From Pandoraea oxalativorans (GTDB lineage Bacteria > Pseudomonadota > Gammaproteobacteria > Burkholderiales > Burkholderiaceae): 64,000 nucleotides of DNA. This document shows, piece by piece, positions 29,066 through 38,700 of the stretch. Position 1 is the stretch's first letter; every line of letters starts with the position of its first letter. The notes beneath the pieces were generated by a model. It searched no databases, was not told where the DNA came from, and worked only from the letters and a program-made list of their open reading frames with translations. Where the stretch lies: assembly GCF_000972785.3 (NCBI RefSeq), contig NZ_CP011518.2, forward strand, positions 124,001 through 188,000, in the 5' to 3' direction. A program made the position numbers and the translations under genes.

Positions 29066-31957
29066 ATGCCCACCGACTCAAACCGCGCATCCCTGAGCGC
29101 GCCCGACAGCGTGCTCCATGCGCTGCTCGGCGCCGTCTTCTCCGGCTTCGCTCATCCGGTCATCATCAAGGACGCGCAACTGCGCTTTGTCCACGTCAAC
29201 GCGCCCGCCTGCGCGATGCTCGGGCGCGCCGCGCCGGAGCTGCTCGGTCGCACCGACGACGCGATCGTGCCCGCCGCGCAGGCGGCCCGCATCGCCGCGG
29301 TGGATCGCGAGATCCTCGCGAGTGGCGAGCCTCGCGCGTTCGAGGAAGCGATCACCACGCCCGACGGCGAAGCGCGCCACCTGCTCACGCATAAGCACCG
29401 CATCGCGCCGCCCGGCGCGCGCGAGCCTCTGATCCTCACCATGATCACCGACGTCACCGAGCTGCGGCACGCCGAGCGCCGACAGCGCCACAGCGAAGCG
29501 CACTACCGGGCGCTGGTGGATTTGCTGCCGCAGGTGGTGTGGGTGGCCGACGCGCGCGGCCAAGTGACCGAAATCGGCCCGACCTGGAGTCGGCTCTCCG
29601 GGCGCGCGGCCGAGGCGGCCTACGGCTCGGGCTGGGAGAGCGCGGTCCATGCGCAGGATCTGCCGCGCGTTCGCCGACAATGGCGCACCTCGGTCACCAG
29701 CGGCGCCCCGTTAGACGTGCAGTGCCGCGTTCGCGCGGCCGACGGCACCTTTCGCTGGGTGCGCAATCGCGCCGCCGCGCGGCGCGACGCGCGCGGGCGC
29801 ATCGTCGCCTGGCATGGGCTGCTTGAGGACATTCACGAGCGCAAGCGCGCCGAGCTGGCGCTGCGCGAGAGCGAAGCGCTGGTGCGCAGCATCGTTGAGA
29901 GCACGCCGGACGGGATTCAACTGCTCGATGCCGAGGGCGAGCTGCTGCTCGTCAATCCGGCCGGGCGCCGGCTGTTCGGGGCGCCCACGGCCGCCGACGG
30001 GCAGGGCCGGCGCTGGGACCGGGTGCTGGCGCCCGGCGACCTCGCCAAGGGCGCGCGCGCGCTGGCGCAGGTCCGCGCCGGCCGGGTGGCCCGCTTTGAG
30101 GCGTATGTCACCCCCCGCGAGCGCCCCGGCCTATGCATGGATATCATTGCCGCGCCGGTGCCGGGCGCCGACGGCAAGCCCGCGCGCACGCTCACCATCT
30201 GGCGCGACATCAGTGGCGCGAAGGCGGCGCGCGACGCGACCGAGGCGGCTCGGCGTGCGGCCGAGGCCGCCGCCGCCAAACTCGCCGCGGTGCTCGAGAA
30301 CACGCTCGACTGCGTGGTGGTGCTCGATCGTGAATGGCGCTTGAGCTACATGAACGCCAACGCGCGACGGTTGCTCTCGCTGGGCAATGAAGCGATCGGT
30401 CAAAGTCTGTGGACGCTCTACCCGCAAGAGCAAAACGGCGTGTTTGCCGACCACTACCGAAAGGCCCTCGCCACGCACCTACCGGTCACGTTCGAGGAGT
30501 ATTTGCCCGCCCTCAGCCGGTGGCTGGAGGTGCACGCGGCGCCCACCGACGAAGGACTGTCGATCTTTTTTCGGGATACGTCCGAGCGCCGGCGCGCCGA
30601 GCAGGAGCGTTTCCAGGCACAGGCACAGGTGTTCCACATGTCACGCCACGACGCGCTGACCACCCTGCCGAACCGCGTGCTGCTGCGTGAGCGGCTCGAG
30701 CGCGGCCTGGCGGAGCTCGAGCCGGGCGCCCACTTGAGTGTGCTCACGCTGGATTTGGACGCCTTCAAGCCGGTCAACGACACCTATGGGCATCCGGTCG
30801 GCGACATGCTGTTGCGCCACATTGCGGATCGGCTTAACGGCTGCGTTCGCGAGGAGGACACCGTCGCGCGTGTGGGCGGCGACGAGTTTGTGGTGCTTAC
30901 CCGGCACGGCGGGGCGGCCGCCGAGGCGCCGGCGCTCGCCGCGCGCCTCATCGACGCCCTGCAGCGACCCTTCGATCTGGACGGCGTGTCGGTCGAGATC
31001 AGCGCCTGCGCGGGCATCGCGCTGGCCCCGGACGACGGCACCCGCGTCGAAGCGCTGCTGCGCGCCTCGGACGTGGCCCTGTACCGGGCCAAGGCGCAGG
31101 GCCGGGGCACCTGCCTGCGCTATGTGCCCGGCATGGACACCCCTTTGCTCGCGCGCCAGGCGATGAAGGTCGCGCTCAAAGGGGCGATCGCCCGCGACGA
31201 GCTGGAACTGTTTTTTCAGCCGCTGGTGGATCTGAGCTCCAAACGGGTGAGTGCCTGCGAGGCGCTGCTGCGCTGGCGTCAGGCGGATGCGGGCCTGGTG
31301 TCGCCGGCGGACTTCATTCCTCTGGCGGAAGAGAGCGGGCTCATCCATGCGATCGGCCAATGGGTGCTGCGCGGCGCCTGCCAGGAGGCCGTGCGCTGGA
31401 CGGACGATATCGCCGTGGCGGTCAATCTGTCGCCTCTGCAGTTCCGCGATGAGAACCTCGTGGCGGTTGTGGCGCAGGCGCTCACCGATGCGGGGCTCGC
31501 CGCGGCGCGCCTGCAACTCGAGATCACCGAGTCGGTGATGCTCGACGAGAGCGCGGCCAACCTCAGAACGCTGCAAGCGCTGCGCCGCCTGGGGGTCAAG
31601 ATCGTGATGGACGACTTTGGTACCGGGTACTCGTCCTTTGGGTATCTGCGCCGCTTCCCCTTTGACAAAATCAAGGTGGATCGCGGCTTCATCAACGACC
31701 TGCCGCACGGACGTGAATCGTTGGCGGTGGTGCGCGCGGTGGCCGGCATCGGGCGCAGCCTCGGCATTACCACGGTGGTCGAAGGCGTTGAGACACAGGC
31801 CCAACTCGAGGTGGTGAGTGCCGAAGGCTTTGACGAGGGGCAGGGTTACCTGTTCTCCGGCCCGGTGCCGGCGGCGCAGGTGCCGGCGCTGCTGCACCGG
31901 CTCACGCGTCGCCCGCCCGAGGCGGGGCCCGGCACGGCAAATGAAACGCCCCAATGA
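29066..31957 (+). CDS. PAS-GGDEF-EAL cyclic-di-GMP signalling protein (963 aa)
   Basis: Four PAS-type sensory segments occupy roughly residues 10-130, 145-265, 270-385 and 400-515. Then comes a GGDEF domain with intact VGGDEF (GGDEF at 604-608) and an inhibitory REED site just before it. The EAL domain has EAL at 732-734, LEITES, DDFGTGYS (from 849) and KVDRGFI. All residues needed for both diguanylate cyclase and phosphodiesterase activity seem present. There are no membrane helices, so it is cytoplasmic. The start at 29066 has AGAGG upstream. It is the only regulator-like gene in the window, and nothing ties it directly to the effector box. Confidence 0.92.
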   Translation: MPTDSNRASLSAPDSVLHALLGAVFSGFAHPVIIKDAQLRFVHVNAPACAMLGRAAPELLGRTDDAIVPAAQAARIAAVDREILASGEPRAFEEAITTPDGEARHLLTHKHRIAPPGAREPLILTMITDVTELRHAERRQRHSEAHYRALVDLLPQVVWVADARGQVTEIGPTWSRLSGRAAEAAYGSGWESAVHAQDLPRVRRQWRTSVTSGAPLDVQCRVRAADGTFRWVRNRAAARRDARGRIVAWHGLLEDIHERKRAELALRESEALVRSIVESTPDGIQLLDAEGELLLVNPAGRRLFGAPTAADGQGRRWDRVLAPGDLAKGARALAQVRAGRVARFEAYVTPRERPGLCMDIIAAPVPGADGKPARTLTIWRDISGAKAARDATEAARRAAEAAAAKLAAVLENTLDCVVVLDREWRLSYMNANARRLLSLGNEAIGQSLWTLYPQEQNGVFADHYRKALATHLPVTFEEYLPALSRWLEVHAAPTDEGLSIFFRDTSERRRAEQERFQAQAQVFHMSRHDALTTLPNRVLLRERLERGLAELEPGAHLSVLTLDLDAFKPVNDTYGHPVGDMLLRHIADRLNGCVREEDTVARVGGDEFVVLTRHGGAAAEAPALAARLIDALQRPFDLDGVSVEISACAGIALAPDDGTRVEALLRASDVALYRAKAQGRGTCLRYVPGMDTPLLARQAMKVALKGAIARDELELFFQPLVDLSSKRVSACEALLRWRQADAGLVSPADFIPLAEESGLIHAIGQWVLRGACQEAVRWTDDIAVAVNLSPLQFRDENLVAVVAQALTDAGLAAARLQLEITESVMLDESAANLRTLQALRRLGVKIVMDDFGTGYSSFGYLRRFPFDKIKVDRGFINDLPHGRESLAVVRAVAGIGRSLGITTVVEGVETQAQLEVVSAEGFDEGQGYLFSGPVPAAQVPALLHRLTRRPPEAGPGTANETPQ

Positions 31958-32201
31958 CCGCGCGAAAGGACAGGTCCGCGCGCGCGGCGCGCGCACCAGG
32001 CACGACCATGTGCGCGCCCGGGCCTGCGCACCGGGCACGTCCGTGTGTGACGAGCCGCAATGCGGCCCCATGCGCCCCCCGATGCCCCCGGGCCCCCCGT
32101 TATTCGAGGGGCCGCCCGCCGGCCCCGCCCGCTTACCCAGGCGCGTGCGCGCTCGCACGCGCGCGATGAGTTTCCTTTTTCACCACCCGGCCCACTGACC
32201 C
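31958..32201. other. No gene seen
   Basis: Short Arg/Ala-rich spacer. No terminator with a clear U-tract. Confidence 0.4.
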
Positions 32202-33023
32202 ATGTCCTTTCCTTCTCGTCCACTCGCCTTTATTCTCGCCGCGTCGAATCACGGTCCCCTGATCGTCAATCGACACGATCACAACGTCAACGCCTGCGGG
32301 CAGCGCTACGGCGTGGGCCACGACCTCTTGGATCAATCGGCCTATTGCACGGCGGAAGTCGCCTTCGCGTGCGCGCTGCTCGGGCAGCGGCGGCGCTATT
32401 TTGGGGATGGCGTGGTGGCACTCGACGGCGGCGCCAATGTCGGGGTGCATACGATTGAATGGGCGCGTTACATGCACGGTTGGGGACGGGTGCTTAGCTT
32501 CGAGGCGCAGGAGATCATCTATTACGCGCTGGCCGGCAACATCGTGCTGAACAACTGCCTGAACGCCCGCGCGAGCCTCGCGGCGCTCGGCGAGCGCTGC
32601 GGTGACCTGGTGGTGCCGCGGCCCGACTATTTCGCACACGGTAGCTTTGGCAGCCTCGAGTTACGTCAGCACGCGAGCACCGAAGATATCGGCCAGCGTA
32701 TTTCGTACGATCCCTCGGACGGCACGCGCGTGCCGATGCTCAGCATCGATTCGCTTGAGCTCGCGCGCGTGGATCTGCTTAAGCTTGATGTGGAAGGCAT
32801 GGAACTCGAGGTGCTGCGCGGCGCCCGGCAGACGCTTTTGAGCTGGCGACCGATCCTGATGGTCGAAGTGATCAAATCGGACGGGGCGGCGATCGAGGGG
32901 CTGCTCGGTGACCTGGGCTACCGTTGTTTCGCCGCGGGGATGAATCTGATCGCGGTCCACACCGGCGACCCGGTGCTGTCCCACATCAGTGTGCGTGAGG
33001 ACGGTGTGATCGTCCTCATGTAA
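32202..33023 (+). CDS. FkbM-family methyltransferase (273 aa)
   Basis: VVALDGGANVGVHTIEWARYM near residue 70 is the SAM-binding motif I of FkbM methyltransferases. VDLLKLDVEGMELEVLRGA and WRPILMVEV are their motif II/III region. Such enzymes O-methylate sugars or polyketides. There is no glycosylation or polyketide gene nearby to indicate the acceptor. Starts MSFPSRPLAF; no membrane segments. Confidence 0.85.
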   Translation: MSFPSRPLAFILAASNHGPLIVNRHDHNVNACGQRYGVGHDLLDQSAYCTAEVAFACALLGQRRRYFGDGVVALDGGANVGVHTIEWARYMHGWGRVLSFEAQEIIYYALAGNIVLNNCLNARASLAALGERCGDLVVPRPDYFAHGSFGSLELRQHASTEDIGQRISYDPSDGTRVPMLSIDSLELARVDLLKLDVEGMELEVLRGARQTLLSWRPILMVEVIKSDGAAIEGLLGDLGYRCFAAGMNLIAVHTGDPVLSHISVREDGVIVLM

Positions 33024-33402
33024 GCCCCCGTCCCCAGGCTGCGCGTCGGCGCTGCGGCGCGCTGCGGAAGCCCGCGCCGATGCCGGCGCACCCACGGGGT
33101 GTCAGATCGGCGGCTGCGCTCGGCCGAATCTTGGCGGAGCGGCAAAGCGCGCCCCGACGCGGGTGCGGCGCACGGCGGGCGGCGGGCTCCCGGGATGCCA
33201 TCATGACCGCCGCCCGTGATTTTTTTCCCTGCGCCAAAACAATAGGGCCCGGCGCCATAACAACAGCCTCGCGCGCGCCGGCGCGATCCGTACACTGGCG
33301 AACAACGCCGCGCGTGCGAAGGGCAGAGCGGCGCACCGCTTGCGGGCGGCCGTGCGCGCAGCGCACGCGGGTACATGCAGCAGCACCTGGGAGAGAGCCC
33401 CG
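33024..33402. other. No gene seen
   Basis: GC-rich spacer. No convincing coding frame before the small zinc-ribbon gene. Confidence 0.4.
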
Positions 33403-33630
33403 ATGAGGAAGTTTCTGCGCAGCCTCCTGACCTGGAACTTCTGGGTCGACTTGCCGATCGTCACGCGCTGCCCCGCTTGCGAGGGGAGCAATAGCAAGCT
33501 GCTGAGCGAGTTGTCGGCGAGCCGGCCCGAACAATGGGCGTGCTGGCATTGTGGCGAGACGTATGAGGTGCCGTCACGGGAGCTGAACCAAGCGATTGCC
33601 GCGATGTTCAGCGCCTACTTCGGTTATTGA
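33403..33630 (+). CDS. Small zinc-ribbon protein, copy 1 (75 aa)
   Basis: The 75-residue product has CPAC at 23-26 and CWHC at 47-50, a four-cysteine zinc-ribbon or rubredoxin-like knuckle with a 20-residue loop. An amphipathic LLTWNFWVDLPIV precedes it and the tail is MFSAYFGY. A GGGAGAGAG ribosome site precedes ATG 33403. A paralogue with the same spacing and end lies at 51402-51626. I recognise no named family; a metal-binding or nucleic-acid-binding role is possible. Confidence 0.75.
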   Translation: MRKFLRSLLTWNFWVDLPIVTRCPACEGSNSKLLSELSASRPEQWACWHCGETYEVPSRELNQAIAAMFSAYFGY

Positions 33631-33850
33631 GCACGGCCCGCGGGCCACGCCGCGCAGCGCACGCGCCATGCGCCGCACGCGACATGCCAGCTGAGGCCGC
33701 TGAGGCGGCTGAGGCGGCGCCGACGCCGGTCGACGATCGCACTACACCGCGCGTGCCGACGCCGTGCGCCATGGGGCCCGCCCGGCAGCCGGGAAGCGGC
33801 CGTTTTTCTCATCCTGCCGTTGGCCGGCACCCTTCACCGACGTTGAGTGT

Positions 33851-34690
33851 ATGCAAATGCGAATCAAGCTCCCATCCTTCTTTCGACGCCGGCTGCTGCC
33901 GGCGCTGTGGGCGATAAGCGTCACCGTCTGGCCCGGCGTGGCGCGCGCCGACACCCTCTCCGCTCGCGCGGCGGACGCACCGCCCCCTGCGCCCGCACAG
34001 GCCGGCACGTCCGGTGATACGGCGGTCGCGAAGAAAACCATCGGGATCGTGCTATACCCCGGCTTTGAAACGCTGGACGTCTTTGGACCCGTCGAAATGT
34101 GGGGCGAGCTGCCCGGCTATCGGATCGCCATGGTTTCCCAGCACGGCGGACGGGTGAAATCGGTGCAGGGCGTCGAGACCCATGCAACGTACTCGTTTGC
34201 CGACGCCCCGCAATTTGACATCCTGATGGTGCCGGGCGGCGAGGGAGCGCGCAACGAAGTGAATAACGCCCGGTTACTGGAATTTATTCGCCGCCAGGAC
34301 ACGCATACGCAGTGGACCGTCTCGGTGTGCACCGGCGCGGCGCTGCTGGCGAAAGCCGGCATCCTGCGTGGGCGCAACGCGACCTCCAACAAGCAGGTGT
34401 TTGAATTTGCCGAGGCGCAGGACCCGGGGGTGCATTGGCAAAAAAATGCGCGCTGGGTGGTGGACGGAAAATACGTCACTTCGTCGGGCATCTCGGCGGG
34501 CACGGACATGGCGCTGGGGCTCGTGGAGAAACTCTACGGTCGCCGCATGGCGGAAAAGATCGCCGAGGCTGCCGAGTATCAGTGGAATGACGACCCGACG
34601 CGGGATCCTTTTGCGCGCGCGGCCACCCGCCCGCGCGGCGACGCGAGCGCGCAAGCGCCCCGAGCGCTGCCCCCCGCGCCCTTGCCATAA
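33851..34690 (+). CDS. Exported DJ-1/PfpI-family protein (279 aa)
   Basis: A signal peptide (RRRLLPALWAISVTVWPGVARA) is followed by a DJ-1/PfpI domain. KTIGIVLYPGFETLDVFGP, FDILMVPGGEGARN and TVSVCTGAALLAKAG carry the nucleophile-elbow Cys160. GKYVTSSGISAGTDMAL is typical of the isonitrile hydratase and AraC-linked branch. A periplasmic location is unusual, since most relatives are cytoplasmic. The start could also be ATG 33857. The Pro/Ala-rich tail after about 255 is not part of the domain. Confidence 0.85.
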   Translation: MQMRIKLPSFFRRRLLPALWAISVTVWPGVARADTLSARAADAPPPAPAQAGTSGDTAVAKKTIGIVLYPGFETLDVFGPVEMWGELPGYRIAMVSQHGGRVKSVQGVETHATYSFADAPQFDILMVPGGEGARNEVNNARLLEFIRRQDTHTQWTVSVCTGAALLAKAGILRGRNATSNKQVFEFAEAQDPGVHWQKNARWVVDGKYVTSSGISAGTDMALGLVEKLYGRRMAEKIAEAAEYQWNDDPTRDPFARAATRPRGDASAQAPRALPPAPLP

Positions 34691-35533
34691 CGGTGCCGAC
34701 AGGCGGCCGCCGCCCCGTTTCGCCGCCCCGTTTCGCCGCCCGTACACGGTCGGTACAGGCGCGCTTCGCGCTTCATGTGGCGCGGGTTTTCTGACGAAGA
34801 CGCGGGATGCCCGGGCACGGCGCCCCCGGCACGCCGATGTCGTGGCGCCACCGCCGAATGGGCCCGCGGCGGGCGCAGTAACTCAATAACGCTTTCCGCA
34901 CGCCGTCATGCGCCCCGGCGCAGCCGAACGAAGCGGTCGAGACGATCGAGACGATCGAGACGGTAGGGCGTTTCGAGACCGGTGAGCTGCTACGTACGTT
35001 ACGTACCTCGCGTGCTCGCGTCGTCGCCGCGCCGCGGCGGGGTCGTCGTCGTGACGGCCTTGTCACTCACGCCAAGCGTCGCCTCTCGCCTCATCCGCGG
35101 GACCCGCCGGCCTCACGGCCCTCGCACGGCACGTATCGGCGAAGCCGCCCGCCCCATTGCCGTCCCGCCACGACCAACCTCATCGCGCATCCACCGAACC
35201 CCCAAACGGCCCCGAACGCTCCCGAGCCCCCAATCGGGCCTAAACGCCCCTGACGCCCCTGACGCCCCTGACGCCCCCAAGCGCCGTTGACGGGCTCACC
35301 GGATGCTCGGTGTGCATGGCTCATGTTGCCCGGTCGCGAGATCGTGCCCCCGCGTCGCAAGGCACCGCGGTGGGGGATGGCGCCCCGCCTCGACGCCCGC
35401 CCCGACGGCCGCCGCGCCACGCTACCGCCGCGCCCGCTCAGGCGTCCCGATCCCGTTAGCGTCGGCGCCGGCGCGACGCCCTTCGCGTGTCACCCCCGCC
35501 GTCGGGCGCGCCCCGTGACAAGTAATAACGATT
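34691..35533. other. No gene seen; short tandem array inside
   Basis: Spacer containing 9-bp CGCCCCTGA units repeated at 35245-35271 and CGAGACGAT units near 34938-34962. No coding frame stands out. Confidence 0.45.
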
Positions 35534-35579
35534 CCTAAGCGCTGCGGATTTTGCGGCGGGGTGGGGCGGTGTTGACAAT
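35534..35579 (+). promoter_or_regulatory. Second-class promoter, copy 2
   Basis: CCTAAGCGCTGCGGATTTTG and the following CGG, then GACAAT at 35574-35579. It shares its box (TGCGG direct repeat spaced by 4) and spacing with 26601-26645. The -10 type is the same as in the effector promoters but the box differs. It leads to the AIDA-type autotransporter at 35705. Confidence 0.6.
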
Positions 35580-35704
35580 GACTTCCTAGGCGTGCCGCGG
35601 GCCAACCCCCCGCAGGCAACCCAACGAATTGGCAGAGAGCGTCGCCGTCGATGCCGTCCGACGAAGCATCCGCGACATGTCAGCGCCGTGAGGAAAAAAC
35701 TATC

Positions 35705-38700
35705 ATGAAACGCCTTACCTTCCGCCGTAAATTCGGCACCCGCACGTTCGGTGCCAAGCGTCAACGCCTGCCCCGCTTGCTCCTGTTGATGCTGTGCGGC
35801 TTGGGCGGGATGCTCGCCCCTCTGCATGACGCCACGGCGTCGACCTACATTGTGTCCTCCGGCGCGACTCACACAGGGGGCACTTATGGGGGGATGTTTA
35901 TCTACGCCGGGGGCACCGCCGTGAACGTCAACTTGACCGGCTCGGGCGACGCGGGCGGGTTTCCCAGTCCCTATGCCGGCTCGGCGATCTTTTTGGTGGT
36001 CAACGGCGTGGCCAGCGGTGTTCGCTTTCATGACTTTGTCAAAACGCCAATCCCCTTCCCGGACGGTTATCCCACCATCCTGGTGAATGCGGGCGGCAGC
36101 GCGGTCAACCTGAGCGTTTCGCAGACCAGTGGGGGCAGTACCGACACCTACATCGACCTGCGCGTGGCCGGCGGCACGGTCGTCAACCCGTCCATTTCAG
36201 GCGACGTGCGAGTGGGCATTGCGAGCGGCGGCATTGTCAGCGGCGGCACCATGACCGGCGGCAGCGTCAGTTTTGGTGCGACGACCCCGGGGACGCTGGA
36301 CGGTGTGACCCTTAACACCACCTCCGTCAGTACCTTCCAAGGGGCAACGATCAGAAACAACCACATCACCGGCGGCGGCAATATCCAAGCAGGCTCGGGG
36401 ATTACCCTGAGCGGTAACACGCTGGCGGGGGGGGTACAAGAAATTATCAATGCCGGCGCCACTGTCAATAGTGAAACACTGCTGGCGGGGGCGAGGCAGA
36501 GCTTACAGGGCGTCGTGACCGTCATCAATACCGTCGTGAGCTCCGGGGGTGCGCAGATCATTTACCCAGGTGGGAACGCCTTGTCGGCGATGATTCTGAG
36601 TGGCGGCATGCAGACGGTTTCGTCGGGCGGGTCGGCCACCAGCGCCCAGGTGAGCGGCGGCGGGACCCAGACCGTCTCATTGGGTGGGCAGGCGTTCAAC
36701 ACCACCGTCAGTAGCGGCGGCAATCAAGTGCTGTCGATGGGCGGGACGGAGTCGGGCACGCAGATCCTCGCCGGCGGCAGTCAGACGCTGAGCTCGGGCG
36801 CCGCCACCAACGGCACCCTATTTTCCGGCGGCAGTCAGTTCGTGCAGTCGGGCGCGAGTGCGAACCAATCCACCCTCGTCAATGGCGGCATGCAAGCGGT
36901 GCTGGGCGGTGGCACCGCCAGTGGCACCGTCGTGAGCCGAGGGGGCAATCAGATCGTCTCGTCCGGGGGCAGCGTGCCGGACGCGCACGTGCTCGCCGGT
37001 GGCAGCCAGACGCTCATGTCCGGCGTCACCTTGACCTCGGAAACGCTCTCTGGCGGCAGCCAATACGTCATGAACGGCGCCGTGGCCAACGCCATCGGCG
37101 TGACCAGTGGCGGCGCGCAGGTAATTTCGTCGGGCGGGCGCGCCAATTCCACGACCGTCTCCGCGGGCGCCGGGCAACAGGTGGCCTCGGGGGGGCGCGC
37201 CAGTGGGACGACCCTGCAAGCCGGCGCCACGCTTGACGTGCTGGCCGGGGGCGCGGCCTTTTCCGCGCTGGTGGCGGGCGTTGAGACCGTCGGCAGCGGG
37301 GGCACCGACACCGCGGCGACCGTGGCCGCCGGGGGCGTGCAAAACGTCGCCGGCACCGCGAGCCGCACCGCCATCCAAAGCGGCGGCTCGCAGTCCGTGC
37401 AAGGCGGCGGCCAGGCCAACAGCACCACCGTCTCCGGCGGCGGCACGCAGTCGGTGCTCGCCGGCGGCCAGGCCGACAGCACCACGGTCGCCGGCGGCGG
37501 CGTGCAACAGATCGGCGCGGGCGGCTCCGCCTTGAACACCCAACTCTCCGGGGGCCTCCAACAGGTGGCGGGCCTGGCCTCGGGCACCGTCGTCGGCGGC
37601 GGCGGCGAACAGCAAATCCAAAGCGGGGGGATCGCCAGCAACACCACCGTCAACGATCAAGGCCAGCAGACCATCAGCGCGGGCGGCTCCGCGGTCAGCA
37701 CCACGGTCAACAGCGGCGGCGTGCAGACCATCCTCTCCGGCGGCTGGGCCAACTGGACCATCATCAACAGCGGCGCCGAGCAGCACCTGTTCTCGGGCGC
37801 CACCGCGCTGAACACCACCGTGAGCGGCGGTGGCGCGCAAACGCTCATGTCCGGTGGCGTCACCAGCAACGCGGTGATCGCGGCCGGCGGGGTGCAGAAC
37901 GTCTCGCTCGGCGGTCTGGCCGTCAGCTCGACCATTGATTGGGGCGGCACGCAACAAATCTTCTCGGGCGGCACCGCGCTCGACACCGTGATCAACAGCG
38001 GTGGCACGCAGACGGTGGCCTCGGGCGGCACCGCGAGCGGCGGCGTGATCAACAGCGGCGGCACACAGACCGTCTCGGTGGGCGGCTCGGCCTTGGACGC
38101 CTCCCTGGCCGGCGGCACGCAGTCGGTGGCCGGGCGCGCGTGGCGCACGCAAGTCTCCAGCGGCGGCCTCGAGACCGTGCTCGCCAACGGGCAAACCAGC
38201 GGGACCGTGGTCTCCGCCGGCGGCGTGCAGTCCGTTGCGTCCGGCGGCACGAGCTTCGAGACGCGCTTGCTCGCCAGCGGCAGCCAAACCGTGCAAGGCA
38301 CCGCCTCGCGCACCGTGATTGACAGCGGCGGCGTGCAAACCGTGGACACCGGCGGCCTGGCGGTGAGCGCCGCCGTCAACGGCGGCGGCGTGCAAACGGT
38401 GCTCAGCGGGGGCACCGCCAGCGCCAGCACGATCGCCGCGGGCGGCCTCCTGTCGGTGAGCGGGCGCGCCCAAAGCGTGTCGATCCAGTCGGGCGGCGTC
38501 GAGACGCTCGCCGCGGGCGGGGTCGACACGGGCGCGGGCATCTCCGCGGGCGGCCTGCAAAACGTGGGCGCCGGCGCCAGCGCTCTGGACGCGATGATTT
38601 ACGCGGGCGGCCTGCAATCGGTGAGCGCCGGCGGCCTCGCCAGTGGCACCGATATCGACACCGGCGGGACGCAGCAAGTCTTAGCGGGCGGCAGTGCGCT

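Noticed and set aside
30641..32158. A 505-codon minus-strand open frame
   Set aside because: Mirror of the GGDEF-EAL gene, whose domains are unmistakable. The antisense product is Arg/His-rich without family.
36818..38677. A 619-codon minus-strand open frame
   Set aside because: It is antisense to the AIDA passenger repeats. The repeat periodicity and codon bias of the plus strand keep all frames open.
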